Source: Candidatus Gastranaerophilales bacterium (lineage in GTDB: Bacteria; Cyanobacteriota; Vampirovibrionia; Gastranaerophilales; Gastranaerophilaceae). Taken from it: DNA of 39,791 bases. Location: assembly GCA_944323935.1 (NCBI GenBank), contig CALUUJ010000017.1, forward strand, positions 1-39,791, given 5' to 3'. This document shows, in pieces, positions 25,431-34,853 of the stretch. A model generated the notes under the pieces. That model searched no databases. It was not told where the DNA came from and worked only from the letters and a program-made list of their open reading frames with translations. Made by a program: the position numbers and the translations under genes. The first letter of the stretch is position 1. Each line of letters opens with the position of its first letter.

Positions 25431-25453
25431 TTTATAAAACCTCTTTCTAATAA

Positions 25454-27532
25454 TTATCTAATATTATCTTCACAACAACCGCAATCCAAATCAATTGCAA
25501 GGTCGCCCATAAATACTTCATCTTTTCCTAAGGCATTAGGAATAATAGAGAATGTATTTGAAATACCATCTTGAGCATCATTAAAAGGTAATTTAGCAAC
25601 TGAAGCTAAAGAAGCAACAGCACCATTTGTATCACGTCTGTGCATTGGATTAGCACCCGGTGCCAACGGAATACCTGCTTTTCTGCCATCAGGTGTATTA
25701 CCTGTCTTTTTACCATAAACAACGTTTGATGTAATTGTCAAAATTGACATTGTAGGAATAGAATTTCTATATGTATGGTGTTTTCTTATCTTAGCCATAA
25801 ATCTTTTTACAAGATCAACAGCTAATTGGTCAACTCTGTCATCATCATTACCATATTTAGGAAAAGCACCTTCTACTTCATAGTCAACAACAATACCATC
25901 TTCATCTCTTATTGTTCTTACTTTTGCATATTTGATAGCAGATAATGAATCAGCAACAACAGAAAGACCTGCAATGCCAGTTGCGAAGTAGCGTTTTACA
26001 TCTCTGTCATGCAGAGCCATTTGTGCTCTTTCATAACAATATTTGTCATGCATATAGTGAATTACGTTTAAAGTATTAACATATAAACCGGCTAACCACT
26101 CCATCATATCATCATATTTTTCCATAACTTCATCAAAATCTAAGTATTCAGAAGTAATAGGACGATATTTAGGTCCGATTTGTTCTTTTAATCTTTCATC
26201 AACACCGCCATTGATTGCATACAACAAACATTTTGCCAAATTAGCACGAGCTCCGAAGAACTGCATTTCTTTACCGACAACCATTGATGAAACACAGCAA
26301 GCTATTGCATAATCATCACCATGAATCACCCTCATTAAGTCATCATTTTCATATTGAATAGATGAAGTAGCAATAGAAATTCTTGCACAATATTCTTTAA
26401 AAGCTTTAGGTAATCTGGTAGACCAAAGTACAGTGAGATTTGGTTCAGGCGCAGTGCCTAAATTTTCAAGTGTATGTAAATATCTGAAAGAATTTTTTGT
26501 AACTAAAGGACGACCGTCAATACCAACACCGCCAATTGATTCAGTAACCCAAGTAGGATCTCCTGAGAATAAAGAATTATATTCAGGTGTTCTTGCAAAT
26601 TTAACCAATCTTAATTTCATAATAAAATGGTCTATCATTTCTTGGGCTTCTTCTTCAGTTATAAGACCGCGTTTCAAATCTCTTTCAATATAAATATCCA
26701 AGAAAGTAGAAGTTCTGCCAATACTCATAGCAGCACCATTTTGCTCTTTAACAGCAGCCAAATAACCCAAATACAGCCATTGAATTGCTTCTTTAGCGTT
26801 TTGAGCCGGTTTTGTAATATCAAAACCGTATATTCTGCCCAATTCAGCTATTTCTTGAAGTGCTCTTATTTGTTCCGCAATTTCTTCTTTTAATTGAATT
26901 TTTTCAGCATTCATTTCGCCATCTAATGAAGAATGCTGTTCTTTTTTATCTTCAATTAATCTATCAATACCATACAAAGCAATTCTTCTATAGTCGCCGA
27001 TAATTCTTCCGCGACCATATGCGTCAGGAAGTCCTGTAAGAATAGCAGCATGTCTTGCAGCTTTCATTTCAGGAGTATAACAATCAAAAACGCCTTGGTT
27101 ATGTGTTTTTCTATACTTTGTGAATATTTCAGTTACTTTTGAATCAACCTCATAGCCATATGATTTACAAGAACCTTCTGCCATTCTGATACCGCCAAAA
27201 GGCTGCATTGAACGTTTTAAAGGTTTATCTGTCTGAAGTCCTACAATTTTTTCTAAATCTTTATCAATATAACCTGCGCCGTGTGAAGTAATTGTTGATA
27301 CAATTTTAGTATCCATATCAAGGACACCGCCATTTTCACGTTCTTTTTTGAAAAGTTCACAACACTCTTCCCACAATTGAACTGTAGCCTTTGTAGGATC
27401 AGCTAGGAAGCTTGCATCGCCTTCATATAATGTATAGTTTTTTTGAATAAAATCTCTAACATTAATTTCTTGCTGCCATTTACCGGGTTTAAATTCTGTT
27501 TTATCTGAAATATCACTTAAAGAAGCAATAGC
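25454..27532 (-). CDS. pflB: Pyruvate formate-lyase large (catalytic) chain lacking the glycyl-radical domain
   Basis: 692 residues. PFL converts pyruvate and CoA to acetyl-CoA and formate. Conserved blocks run from [19 protein letters not shown] through [20 protein letters not shown], the active-site Cys pair IACCVS (412-413), [25 protein letters not shown] and [15 protein letters not shown]. Where family members continue into the radical domain, this chain ends in a new short tail, [12 protein letters not shown]. The next gene supplies the missing domain. I chose the ATG at 27532: GGGAG lies 6 bases before it, and the 13 in-frame codons upstream (to 27571) have no family resemblance. The promoter region holds palindromes. 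Confidence 0.93.
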   Translation of the reverse strand, partial: AIASLSDISDKTEFKPGKWQQEINVRDFIQKNYTLYEGDASFLADPTKATVQLWEECCELFKKERENGGVLDMDTKIVSTITSHGAGYIDKDLEKIVGLQTDKPLKRSMQPFGGIRMAEGSCKSYGYEVDSKVTEIFTKYRKTHNQGVFDCYTPEMKAARHAAILTGLPDAYGRGRIIGDYRRIALYGIDRLIEDKKEQHSSLDGEMNAEKIQLKEEIAEQIRALQEIAELGRIYGFDITKPAQNAKEAIQWLYLGYLAAVKEQNGAAMSIGRTSTFLDIYIERDLKRGLITEEEAQEMIDHFIMKLRLVKFARTPEYNSLFSGDPTWVTESIGGVGIDGRPLVTKNSFRYLHTLENLGTAPEPNLTVLWSTRLPKAFKEYCARISIATSSIQYENDDLMRVIHGDDYAIACCVSSMVVGKEMQFFGARANLAKCLLYAINGGVDERLKEQIGPKYRPITSEYLDFDEVMEKYDDMMEWLAGLYVNTLNVIHYMHDKYCYERAQMALHDRDVKRYFATGIAGLSVVADSLSAIKYAKVRTIRDEDGIVVDYEVEGAFPKYGNDDDRVDQLAVDLVKRFMAKIRKHHTYRNSIPTMSILTITSNVVYGKKTGNTPDGRKAGIPLAPGANPMHRRDTNGAVASLASVAKLPFNDAQDGISNTFSIIPNALGKDEVFMGDLAIDLDCGCCEDNIR

Positions 27533-27572
27533 CATTTTCATCTCCCATAATCTTTTTATTTCTATCCACAAA

Positions 27573-27696
27573 ATTGATAATCAATATCATTTTATCTTAA
27601 AATAGTATACCATAAACAGTAACTAGATTCAGCAATTTATTAAAATCTTTATATAAGTTTTACATGTTGAAAACAAGGGCAGTATTTTAAGATAAA
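27573..27696 (-). promoter_or_regulatory. pflB promoter with palindrome and spaced 14-bp inverted repeat
   Basis: Minus strand: TGGTATACT (27604-27612) is an extended -10, start near 27597. A 13-bp palindrome ATTGATAATCAAT (27573-27585) lies just downstream of the start. A 14-bp sequence TTTATCTTAAAATA (27591-27604) over the start region is repeated inverted at 27683-27696, about 90 bp upstream. This looks like a regulated promoter with two distant binding sites; the regulator is unknown. Confidence 0.5.
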
Positions 27697-27726
27697 TAAC
27701 CTTTATTCAACCTGCAAAATATATAA

Positions 27727-28638
27727 TCATTTTCTGATTAATAAATAGAACAAAGATTTAAAGAATCCGGGGCGGAACATAAATAAAGGTCGATGTTTAA
27801 AATATAAAAATAGCCCAAGTAAATTTGATTTTATATGCCAAGTACTATCAGGACTTTCCCATTGTGTCATTTTCAAATATTTAAAATAATATTTTTTAAG
27901 CGGAATATACGACCCCATTTTCCAAGGTTTAGAACCACCTATATAATGCAAAATATTAAATTTATTAGAATAATCAGAACGTGAACAGAAATTTACAACT
28001 TGTACATTCCATTTGCCATCTAACAACAATATCTCATTTGCGAAACAAATATTAATCAAATCTTGATCACCTAAAAATAATTTTTCGGGATGTTCTTTAG
28101 CAAAGTTTGATAATTTAAGTTCGGCATTATCTTTTCTCCATTTTTTTAAATTTACAAGCATAACTCCAGAGTTTATATAAAATTGTTCTTTCCCAAGCCC
28201 AATTCTTTTACCAAGCCTTTTATATCCTACATCTTTTACACCTGCACAAAAATAATTATCAATATTTATATTAAATAATGAAGATAAACTTGTATTTACA
28301 ATCGTATCACAATCTAAATATATAATTTTATCTTCATTCGGAATCAAGGTCGGTAATTTCAATCTAAAAAATGTGGCAATAGTTAAATGATCAGTTGTTC
28401 GAATATTAACATATTCTTGAAACGTATTTTGTTCAGGAGAAAGAAACTCAATTTCAAAGTTTTTTATTTCTGTAAGCTGTTCTATATTTTTTCTACTTTC
28501 CTCAGAAATATCATCCGAAACAATATAAAACTTATAAGAATCCGTTTCTAATGCATTTGACAATATAGAAGCCATTGTTACAGAAGCATATTTCGCATAA
28601 TTATTACTACAAGTAATACATACATTTATTCTGCTCAT
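27727..28638 (-). CDS. Glycosyltransferase family 8
   Basis: 303 residues with the GT8 layout: an N-terminal NVCITCSNNYAKYASVTMAS strand-helix, the metal-binding DxD in IIYLDCDTIVN (Asp109, Asp111), FYINSGVMLVNLKKWR near 155, LFLGDQDLINICFA near 190 and HYIGGSKPW, the C-terminal HxxGxxKPW motif. Such retaining enzymes move glucose or galactose from UDP-sugar onto lipopolysaccharide or similar glycans. A basic C-terminus (RPGFFKSLFYLLIRK) could sit on the membrane. GGAGG precedes the ATG. It lies 38 bases after the giant HD-domain gene, probably on the same transcript. Confidence 0.9.
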   Translation of the reverse strand: MSRINVCITCSNNYAKYASVTMASILSNALETDSYKFYIVSDDISEESRKNIEQLTEIKNFEIEFLSPEQNTFQEYVNIRTTDHLTIATFFRLKLPTLIPNEDKIIYLDCDTIVNTSLSSLFNINIDNYFCAGVKDVGYKRLGKRIGLGKEQFYINSGVMLVNLKKWRKDNAELKLSNFAKEHPEKLFLGDQDLINICFANEILLLDGKWNVQVVNFCSRSDYSNKFNILHYIGGSKPWKMGSYIPLKKYYFKYLKMTQWESPDSTWHIKSNLLGLFLYFKHRPLFMFRPGFFKSLFYLLIRK

Positions 28639-28676
28639 TTATTACCTCCAACACCACTATAAAATAATATTATAAA

Positions 28677-31600
28677 CTATATCAAAATAATTGGATAGTT
28701 ATTTTCGTTAGCAAATTTTAATAAATCATCAGGAACTTCGTCAAGATTTTGGACTTTTGCAATGACAGCTTGTATTTTAGGTAAGTAACCAACTATTTCA
28801 TTATGAATTTTTTCATTTACGTTAATTAAACTCATTTGATAATCATACAAAGCAGAACTCAATTGTTCTCCTGTAATAATAATATTTCCGATTTTGTATT
28901 TTTCATTTGGTCTTATTTGAGCAAGAGAAGTTCTATATGCCAAAACATTTTTGAAAAATTCTGCATATTCTTCATCAGATACATCAGAATATGGTATTCC
29001 TAAATTTTTTAATAATTCTATTCTGAAATTATTTCTTTTTTGAGAAGAACAATCATCGAATATTAGCGACATTACATTAGAAAAATCCTTTTGAATTCCC
29101 GAACCCTGATTAGAATTAGCCTCATTAACAAGATTCACATTTTCTTGAGATAATAAAACACCATATTTTCTGTTTTGATAAGTTCGTTTATATTTTGGAG
29201 TGATAATCGATTCAGATAATACACCGCCATTAAACGGAGAAGTAAGAAGTTTTACAGTAGATAAACTATTATAAATACTGTTTTCATCTACCATATGGAC
29301 AAGAAAAGTAAGATTTTCCTTTTTTAATCCTTTCATAAAACCATATTGTCCCATGTCTGTTCCTTCAGGAATTTCATGCATATTTATCAATCTGAATTCT
29401 TTACCATTTTTATTAACAATACAATTATCCAAACAAGATGGTTTAATAATATAATCTGAAAATATTGCGTTCCCATTAGAATAAATATAATTAATATTTT
29501 TATTAATTAATCCAAGTTTTTCATCTGAAAGCATTGATTTATGAAGATCATAAAAAGAAGAACTAACAGCTTTCAAATCAGACTCTGCCATTATTTTAGC
29601 TATATCAAAATCATTAGGACGTCTAAACTTAAAGGCAAGTTCTTGTGCCGTATTTTCCTTGTTATTTGATTGTGAATACTCTTGTAACCAATGATGATTA
29701 TCAATCAAACCAAATACTCTATCTAAAATTTCTGATGATGTAAATATTTTGCTTAAAATACTTCTGGTATATAAAGATGATAAATTTTGATGTCCTTTAT
29801 CAACAACATTTTCGTTTTTCATAATGTCATGAAATAATGAAGTAACCTTTAATAAAGATCTATCTAATGAATTAAGTTTAGACAAATAATTCGGATTATT
29901 AATTGAATAAGCTAAAACTAATAAAGAATGTACATCAAGAGTATAATTATGAGTACCGTGTTGTTTTTTTCCTATTATATTTATAAATTCAGGAAAAGCA
30001 TTAATAATAGTATTTAGCTGTTCATCAAACTCTTTATTTCCTGTTATAACCTTATTTTCATAAATAAATTTGTGCAATAAAGTGTATATCTGTTTTTCTT
30101 TTGGATTACTCAAATCTAAATTATCAAGCTGTATTAAACCATCATATCCTGTAATTTGCTTATCAACTCCATTATCTTCGATAATTGGAGTTATTCCAAC
30201 CTTTTGAGTTAATATTGCTTTATCTTCATCACTTTGACATATTGAAGATAAAGCTTCCAAAAAATCAGCTCTTGAATACAAAAGAGGAAGACCTTCACCT
30301 TGTACCATTTTTTCTAACATTGGAATAGAAGATATAATTACATTTTCAAATTTTGTATAATTACTATTTGAATATAATATTCTTTTATCAAATTCAACCC
30401 TACTTTCCTCCTTTATAGGCAGTGAAATATCTTCAAGTTTTAAACTTGAATCAATCGCAGCTATAACAGAATCTATATTTTGGAACCCATCAATATTGTT
30501 ATGTACAATGTAAGAATTAATTTTTTCTAAGTCTTTCAACAAATTAACTTTATTCTTAAAATTAATTTCATTTGGTTTTATATCCCCATTTATTATACCT
30601 ATATAGTCTTTACCACGTTTATGGCTATCAGTTGCATCTAAATCATTTATAATTTTTCTTAACTGAATTACTTTTTCAAACATTTCACTATCAAACCCTT
30701 CTTTTCCCCTTGATTTATCATTTGAACAAAAATCAAATACATAAGAAAACCCATCCAAATCATTACCCGATGAAGAATAGGCAATCATTTTTTGTTTTGC
30801 AAGATCAGATAATGCACCTTCTGTTTCAATCTGCGAATTTATAAAAGATACCATAATATCTAATGAGTCCTGATATTCAATATTTTCAATAATTTCTATA
30901 ATAAAAGATTTAAGCTCTGGGTATTTTCTACATAAATCAAAGAACTCTTTTTCGAACACTAAATTTTCATTTAAGTGAGTCAAATTCTTTGCAAACTCTA
31001 TATTTTCAGGTATTCTATTGCCGTTTTCATCAAAACAATAATGTGAAAAAGCGGAGAAATTAGCTATTCCAACTCCTTCATTTTCAAAAAAATTCATACA
31101 AGTGCTAAATATAACATCCTGCTTATCATCAGGAAAAGAGTCCAAAGAATTTAGCACTTTTTCTATTTCATCTTCAGAATTTTTCTTATACATAGACTCA
31201 AATCTTTTAAATTTTGCAGGAGAAACAACTCCATCCTTATCTTTTATCATATCTATAATTTGTTTAATATCCAAAAAAGAAAGCGAACAATAACTACAAT
31301 TATCTCTTATCATTTTTATAACTTTGTATAAATAATCAAGATTAGTCTCATTAAAATTTCCGTTGCAATCTTTAACTGAATCCATAATACTTACAGGATT
31401 ACAATCAATAAAAATTTCAACTTTTGAACGAGTAACTATTTTATTTTTTAAATTATTCTTAAAGTAACTAAACTTTCCCTTAATTCCCTTTTCCATTTGA
31501 ACCGGATAAAAGAAATCAATTAAATCATCTGAAATCGGACTAAATAAACCACTTTGAGGATCTATACAACTTTCTGCGAGCAATTTGGCATATTCTTCTG

Positions 31601-31847
31601 GAACCCCACGTTCTATAAGTTCTTTTGCTTTATCTTCAATATTAAAATTTTGATTATTTCCTTTAAAACTTAATTTACTTTTTATGCCAACTGAATTTTG
31701 CCAATAAACAGGATTATTAGGCGTTTTTTCCACATTATCTATGTTTGATTGTTCTATATTTGGAGATATATTATCTTCTTTTTCTGTTAAATTAAGATTT
31801 AAATCAAAACTTATTTCTTTACCTTTTACACTCTGAAAATCCATCAT
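28677..31847 (-). CDS. Large SFKG-motif protein with a GlnD-like HD domain
   Basis: 1056 residues, not a named family. The N-terminus is disordered-looking and ends in KLSFKG (motif 60-63). From about 90 to 400 several short stretches look alike: CIDPQSGLFSP (94-104), VKDCNGNFNETNL (158-170), IKDKDGVVSPAKF (201-213) and CFDENGNRIPENI (271-283), like degenerate EF-hand or dockerin loops (Dx(D/N)G). From 630 to 730 there is an HD domain in the GlnD style: HNYTLDVHSLLVL (His640), SLFHDIMKNE (His673-Asp674), KGHQNLSS (His686) and LIDNHHWLQ (His718/719). All expected metal ligands are present, so it is a likely phosphohydrolase. No nucleotidyltransferase or ACT domain accompanies it, so it is not GlnD. 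The start (two ATGs) has only a weak CGGA upstream. Confidence 0.82.
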   Translation of the reverse strand: MMDFQSVKGKEISFDLNLNLTEKEDNISPNIEQSNIDNVEKTPNNPVYWQNSVGIKSKLSFKGNNQNFNIEDKAKELIERGVPEEYAKLLAESCIDPQSGLFSPISDDLIDFFYPVQMEKGIKGKFSYFKNNLKNKIVTRSKVEIFIDCNPVSIMDSVKDCNGNFNETNLDYLYKVIKMIRDNCSYCSLSFLDIKQIIDMIKDKDGVVSPAKFKRFESMYKKNSEDEIEKVLNSLDSFPDDKQDVIFSTCMNFFENEGVGIANFSAFSHYCFDENGNRIPENIEFAKNLTHLNENLVFEKEFFDLCRKYPELKSFIIEIIENIEYQDSLDIMVSFINSQIETEGALSDLAKQKMIAYSSSGNDLDGFSYVFDFCSNDKSRGKEGFDSEMFEKVIQLRKIINDLDATDSHKRGKDYIGIINGDIKPNEINFKNKVNLLKDLEKINSYIVHNNIDGFQNIDSVIAAIDSSLKLEDISLPIKEESRVEFDKRILYSNSNYTKFENVIISSIPMLEKMVQGEGLPLLYSRADFLEALSSICQSDEDKAILTQKVGITPIIEDNGVDKQITGYDGLIQLDNLDLSNPKEKQIYTLLHKFIYENKVITGNKEFDEQLNTIINAFPEFINIIGKKQHGTHNYTLDVHSLLVLAYSINNPNYLSKLNSLDRSLLKVTSLFHDIMKNENVVDKGHQNLSSLYTRSILSKIFTSSEILDRVFGLIDNHHWLQEYSQSNNKENTAQELAFKFRRPNDFDIAKIMAESDLKAVSSSFYDLHKSMLSDEKLGLINKNINYIYSNGNAIFSDYIIKPSCLDNCIVNKNGKEFRLINMHEIPEGTDMGQYGFMKGLKKENLTFLVHMVDENSIYNSLSTVKLLTSPFNGGVLSESIITPKYKRTYQNRKYGVLLSQENVNLVNEANSNQGSGIQKDFSNVMSLIFDDCSSQKRNNFRIELLKNLGIPYSDVSDEEYAEFFKNVLAYRTSLAQIRPNEKYKIGNIIITGEQLSSALYDYQMSLINVNEKIHNEIVGYLPKIQAVIAKVQNLDEVPDDLLKFANENNYPIILI

Positions 31848-32013
31848 TTAAAATTCCGAAATTTAAACATTTAATAGATATAATTATCGTAAATAAGAGA
31901 ATATTCTTTAATTTGATGAAATAAGACATTACAATTTGTTAATAAATAAAAAATGAAGATAAGTTTATGTTAGTATTAACAAGTAAGAAAGTCGATTTAG
32001 GGTGGAATATTCT

Positions 32014-32670
32014 TTGAAAAAAATAATCACAGCAAAAGAAGCGGCAAAATTAGTAAAAAGTAACTCAACAATTATGGTTGGAGGTTTTTTAAGCTGCGGT
32101 GCTCCTGATAAAATTATCAATGCCATAGTAGATGAAGATATTAAGGGTCTAACATTAATCTGTAATGATACATCATTCCCTGATAAAGACAAAGGTTTAT
32201 TAATTCAAAAAGACGAAATGATAAAAAAAGTTATTACAACACACATCGGAACAAATCCAACAACAGGAAAAAAAATGCACTCTGGAGAAATCGAAGTAGA
32301 ATTTTACCCTATGGGAACATTAGTTGAAAAAATACATGCAAAAGGATCCGGTCTTGGTGGTGTTTTGACTCCTACAGGTGTTGGCACGATACTTGAAAAT
32401 GGTAAAAAAACAATACAGATAGATGGGAAAAAATATATTTTTGAAGAACCTTTAGGCGCAGACATAGCAATTATTTATGGAACAATAGTTGATAAATATG
32501 GCAATGTAAAATATGAAGGAACAACAAGAAACTTTAATACATCAATGGCAACAGCTGCAGACGTTGTTATTGTGCAAGCAGAAAAAATTGTTGAGACAAT
32601 AGACCCAAATGAAGTTGTAATCCCGGGAATATTTATTGACTACATTGTTAATAGCGAGGAAAACGAATGA
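32014..32670 (+). CDS. Acetoacetate/butyrate-type CoA-transferase subunit A
   Basis: 218 residues of a class I CoA-transferase alpha chain (AtoD / CtfA type). Characteristic blocks are STIMVGGFLSCGAPDKIINA, GLTLICNDTS, VITTHIGTNPTTGKKM, VEFYPMGTLVEKI, GSGLGGVLTPTGVGT and ADVVIVQAEKIVE. With the beta chain it moves CoA between acetate or acetoacetate and other acyl acids. I chose the TTG at 32014, since GGGTGG lies 8 bases before it and the protein then starts KKIITAKEAA like its relatives. A GTG at 32002 overlaps that ribosome binding site. It overlaps the beta-chain gene by four bases (ATGA). Confidence 0.9.
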   Translation: MKKIITAKEAAKLVKSNSTIMVGGFLSCGAPDKIINAIVDEDIKGLTLICNDTSFPDKDKGLLIQKDEMIKKVITTHIGTNPTTGKKMHSGEIEVEFYPMGTLVEKIHAKGSGLGGVLTPTGVGTILENGKKTIQIDGKKYIFEEPLGADIAIIYGTIVDKYGNVKYEGTTRNFNTSMATAADVVIVQAEKIVETIDPNEVVIPGIFIDYIVNSEENE

Positions 32671-33347
32671 CCTTAACAATGCAAAATTTAACAAAAGAAA
32701 AAATCAAAGAAATTATTGCCAAAAGAATAGCAAAAGAATTCAAGGAAAATGATATTGTAACTTTAGGAATAGGTTTACCGACTGAAGCGGCGAATTATGT
32801 TGATGAAAATATGAATATCATTTTTCAGTCAGAAAACGGAATTTTAGGACTGGGAAAAGACCAAAAAGGTCCTAATTATAATAATAAAATAATAAATGCC
32901 GGCGGGGTTTGTGTAGAAGTAAATAAAGGAGCAAGCTTTTACGACTCACAGATGGCTTTTACAATTATGAGAGGCGGTCATATTGATGCAACAGTATTAG
33001 GCGCACTGCAAGTAGATGAAGAAGGAAGTATTGCCTCTTGGCAAATTCCGGGAAAATTTGTTCCGGGTATTGGCGGTTCAATGGATTTAATTATAGGTTC
33101 AAAACGAGTTATTGTTGCAATGACACACACATCAAAAGATGAAATAAAAATTATGAAAAAATGTACTTTGCCGTTAACAGCCTATAAAGAAGTTAACATG
33201 ATAGTTACCGAAAGATGTGTTTTTCAAGTAACTTCTGAGGGACTAGTTTTAACAGAAATAAATCCGCTATTTACAATAGATGATATAAAAGCATCAACAG
33301 AAGCCGATTTCAGAATAAGTAAATATTTAAAAGAAATGGAAATATAA
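32667..33347 (+). CDS. Acetoacetate/butyrate-type CoA-transferase subunit B
   Basis: 226 residues, the beta chain (AtoA / CtfB type). The active-site Glu that forms the CoA thioester is Glu56 in FQSENGILGLG. Other family blocks are VTLGIGLPTEAANYV, MRGGHIDATVLGALQVDE and MDLIIGSKRVIVAMTHTSK. The ATG overlaps the stop of subunit A (ATGA), with GAGGA just upstream, as expected for chains made in equal amount. In this fermentative setting the enzyme may use acetyl-CoA from PFL or recycle acetate. The exact acyl pair cannot be read from sequence. A terminator follows 7 bases later. Confidence 0.9.
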   Translation: MTLTMQNLTKEKIKEIIAKRIAKEFKENDIVTLGIGLPTEAANYVDENMNIIFQSENGILGLGKDQKGPNYNNKIINAGGVCVEVNKGASFYDSQMAFTIMRGGHIDATVLGALQVDEEGSIASWQIPGKFVPGIGGSMDLIIGSKRVIVAMTHTSKDEIKIMKKCTLPLTAYKEVNMIVTERCVFQVTSEGLVLTEINPLFTIDDIKASTEADFRISKYLKEMEI

Positions 33348-33353
33348 AAGAAT

Positions 33354-33383
33354 AAAAAAGCCACCTAAACAGGTGGCTTTTTT
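33354..33383. terminator. Bidirectional intrinsic terminator
   Basis: GCCACCT (33360-33366) pairs with AGGTGGC (33371-33377) around AAAC, extended by A6 and T6. It ends the CoA-transferase operon and, from the other side, the convergent transporter operon. Confidence 0.9.
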
Positions 33384-33391
33384 ATATCAAA

Positions 33392-33517
33392 TTAGAGTAA
33401 CCAAACAGATGCACCCCACATCAACAATATCAATACTATAGTAAATATTATTGCACCTAATATTTCTGAACCGTGGGAATCTTTATATTTAGTGTTTTTA
33501 TTATTTTCCTTTTCCAT
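33392..33517 (-). CDS. 41-residue single-helix membrane protein
   Basis: A small frame that is easy to overlook: 41 codons from an ATG at 33517 to TAA at 33392. The first 18 residues are charged and polar (MEKENNKNTKYKDSHGSE). The rest is one hydrophobic helix, ILGAIIFTIVLILLMW, ending GASVWLL. AAGGA sits 7 bases before the ATG and overlaps the stop codon of the transporter gene (TAAGGA), a typical sign of a co-translated gene. It ends 9 bases before the operon terminator. Its shape recalls small accessory subunits of membrane complexes, such as the one-helix subunits of oxidases or sodium pumps. The family is unknown; a partner role with the transporter or the OadG-like protein is inference. 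Confidence 0.65.
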   Translation of the reverse strand: MEKENNKNTKYKDSHGSEILGAIIFTIVLILLMWGASVWLL

Positions 33518-33527
33518 ATTTAAATCC

Positions 33528-34853
33528 TTATCTTAGAAATCTTATATAAATATAAGCAGTACTTATAGCAAGAGAAATAAATACTATAGGAATACCATAT
33601 TTAAGAAATCCCATAAAGCTTATAGGGTGACCTTCTTTAGCTGCATTTTCAGAAACAATTACATTTGCAGCAGCACCAATAATCGTCATATTACCGCCCA
33701 AACAAGCACCTAACGACAAGCACCACCATAATGGATAAGCATAAGTTTGTCCCATAACTTTTTGAATTTCCGCAATCATTGGAGCCATAGTAGCTGTGTA
33801 AGGAATATTATCAATAACACCTGAAATAATACCGGAAGCCCAAAGAATAATCATAGCTGTAGCACTTTCAGAGCCTTTTGTAACATTTAAAACCCACTCA
33901 GCCATTAATTTAATACCGCCTGAGGCTTCCAAACCACCAATTATAATAAATAAACCAATAAAGAAGAATATTGTATTCCATTCAACATCACGCAATATAT
34001 CAGTTGGTTTTTCAAATAAAAGAAGAATACTTGCGCCAAGCATAGCAACAATACAAGTTTCAATATGAGTCATATCATGTAAAACAAAACCGATGATTAC
34101 AAGAGATAAAACAATTAAAGAACGAATCATCAAATTTTTATCAGTAATTGTATTAGAATTATCTATTTTTGTAATTTCTTTCATTTTTTCAGGATCAGCC
34201 TTAAGTGATTTTCTAAAGCAAAATGCCAACATAACAATAACTGCAATCAATATAATAGCAACAACACCGGTAAGCTCTTTAATAAAGTCCATAAAAGCAA
34301 ATCCTGCAGCACTACCAATAATAATATTTGGCGGATCACCAATTAAAGTTGATGTACCACCTATGTTGGATGCTACAATTTCTGTTAATAAGAATGGTAT
34401 AGGATTAATATCCAATTTTTTCGCAATGGAGAAAGTAATAGGCATAATTAAAATAACCGTAGTTACATTATCCAAAAAAGCACTAACAAAGGCAGTAAAT
34501 AATCCAAGAACAACAAGTACACTTACAGGATGTCCCTTTGTCAGTTTTAAAAGTTCATTTGCAAGCCAGCTAAATACACCGCTCCTTGTAGTTATTGAAA
34601 CAATAATCATCATTGATACAAGTAAAAAGATTACATTAAAATCAACAAAATTAACAAAATATAAAGGATTTACATTTCCATCTACCATTTTAGATTGACT
34701 TACCAATCCTAAAATAATTGTAATTGCTCCACCTAACAATGCTATAGTTACTTTTGGAATTTTTTCCGTAGCAATGAAGATATATGCAAAAATTAATAAA
34801 ATTGCAGATATCATAACATTATGAGCTGCAACAAAAGAATGAAGTGCTTCCAT
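33528..34853 (-). CDS. ArsB/NhaD-family ion transporter
   Basis: 441 residues with about 11-12 membrane helices, the usual size for the ion-transporter superfamily containing ArsB, NhaD and SLC13. The two inverted-repeat signature loops are visible: FLDNVTTVILIMPITF with a later NIGGTSTLIGDPPNIIIG, and GVIDNIPYTATMAPM with a later LGGNMTIIGAAANVIV. These form the substrate and sodium sites. NhaD-type Na+/H+ exchange is a fair guess; anion uptake is possible. GGAGG lies 6 bases before the ATG, which shares one base with the oadG-like stop (TAATG). The pairing with a sodium-pump subunit favours sodium coupling. Confidence 0.9.
   Translation of the reverse strand: MEALHSFVAAHNVMISAILLIFAYIFIATEKIPKVTIALLGGAITIILGLVSQSKMVDGNVNPLYFVNFVDFNVIFLLVSMMIIVSITTRSGVFSWLANELLKLTKGHPVSVLVVLGLFTAFVSAFLDNVTTVILIMPITFSIAKKLDINPIPFLLTEIVASNIGGTSTLIGDPPNIIIGSAAGFAFMDFIKELTGVVAIILIAVIVMLAFCFRKSLKADPEKMKEITKIDNSNTITDKNLMIRSLIVLSLVIIGFVLHDMTHIETCIVAMLGASILLLFEKPTDILRDVEWNTIFFFIGLFIIIGGLEASGGIKLMAEWVLNVTKGSESATAMIILWASGIISGVIDNIPYTATMAPMIAEIQKVMGQTYAYPLWWCLSLGACLGGNMTIIGAAANVIVSENAAKEGHPISFMGFLKYGIPIVFISLAISTAYIYIRFLR

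Noticed and set aside
25431..25453. Frameshift or pseudogene explanation for the divided PFL
   Set aside because: Both parts have intact frames, own starts and ribosome binding sites, and new unrelated ends at the split; a simple indel would not create these.
27533..27571. Longer N-terminus for pflB (ATG at 27571)
   Set aside because: The ribosome binding site GGGAG lies inside this stretch and family similarity begins after 27532.
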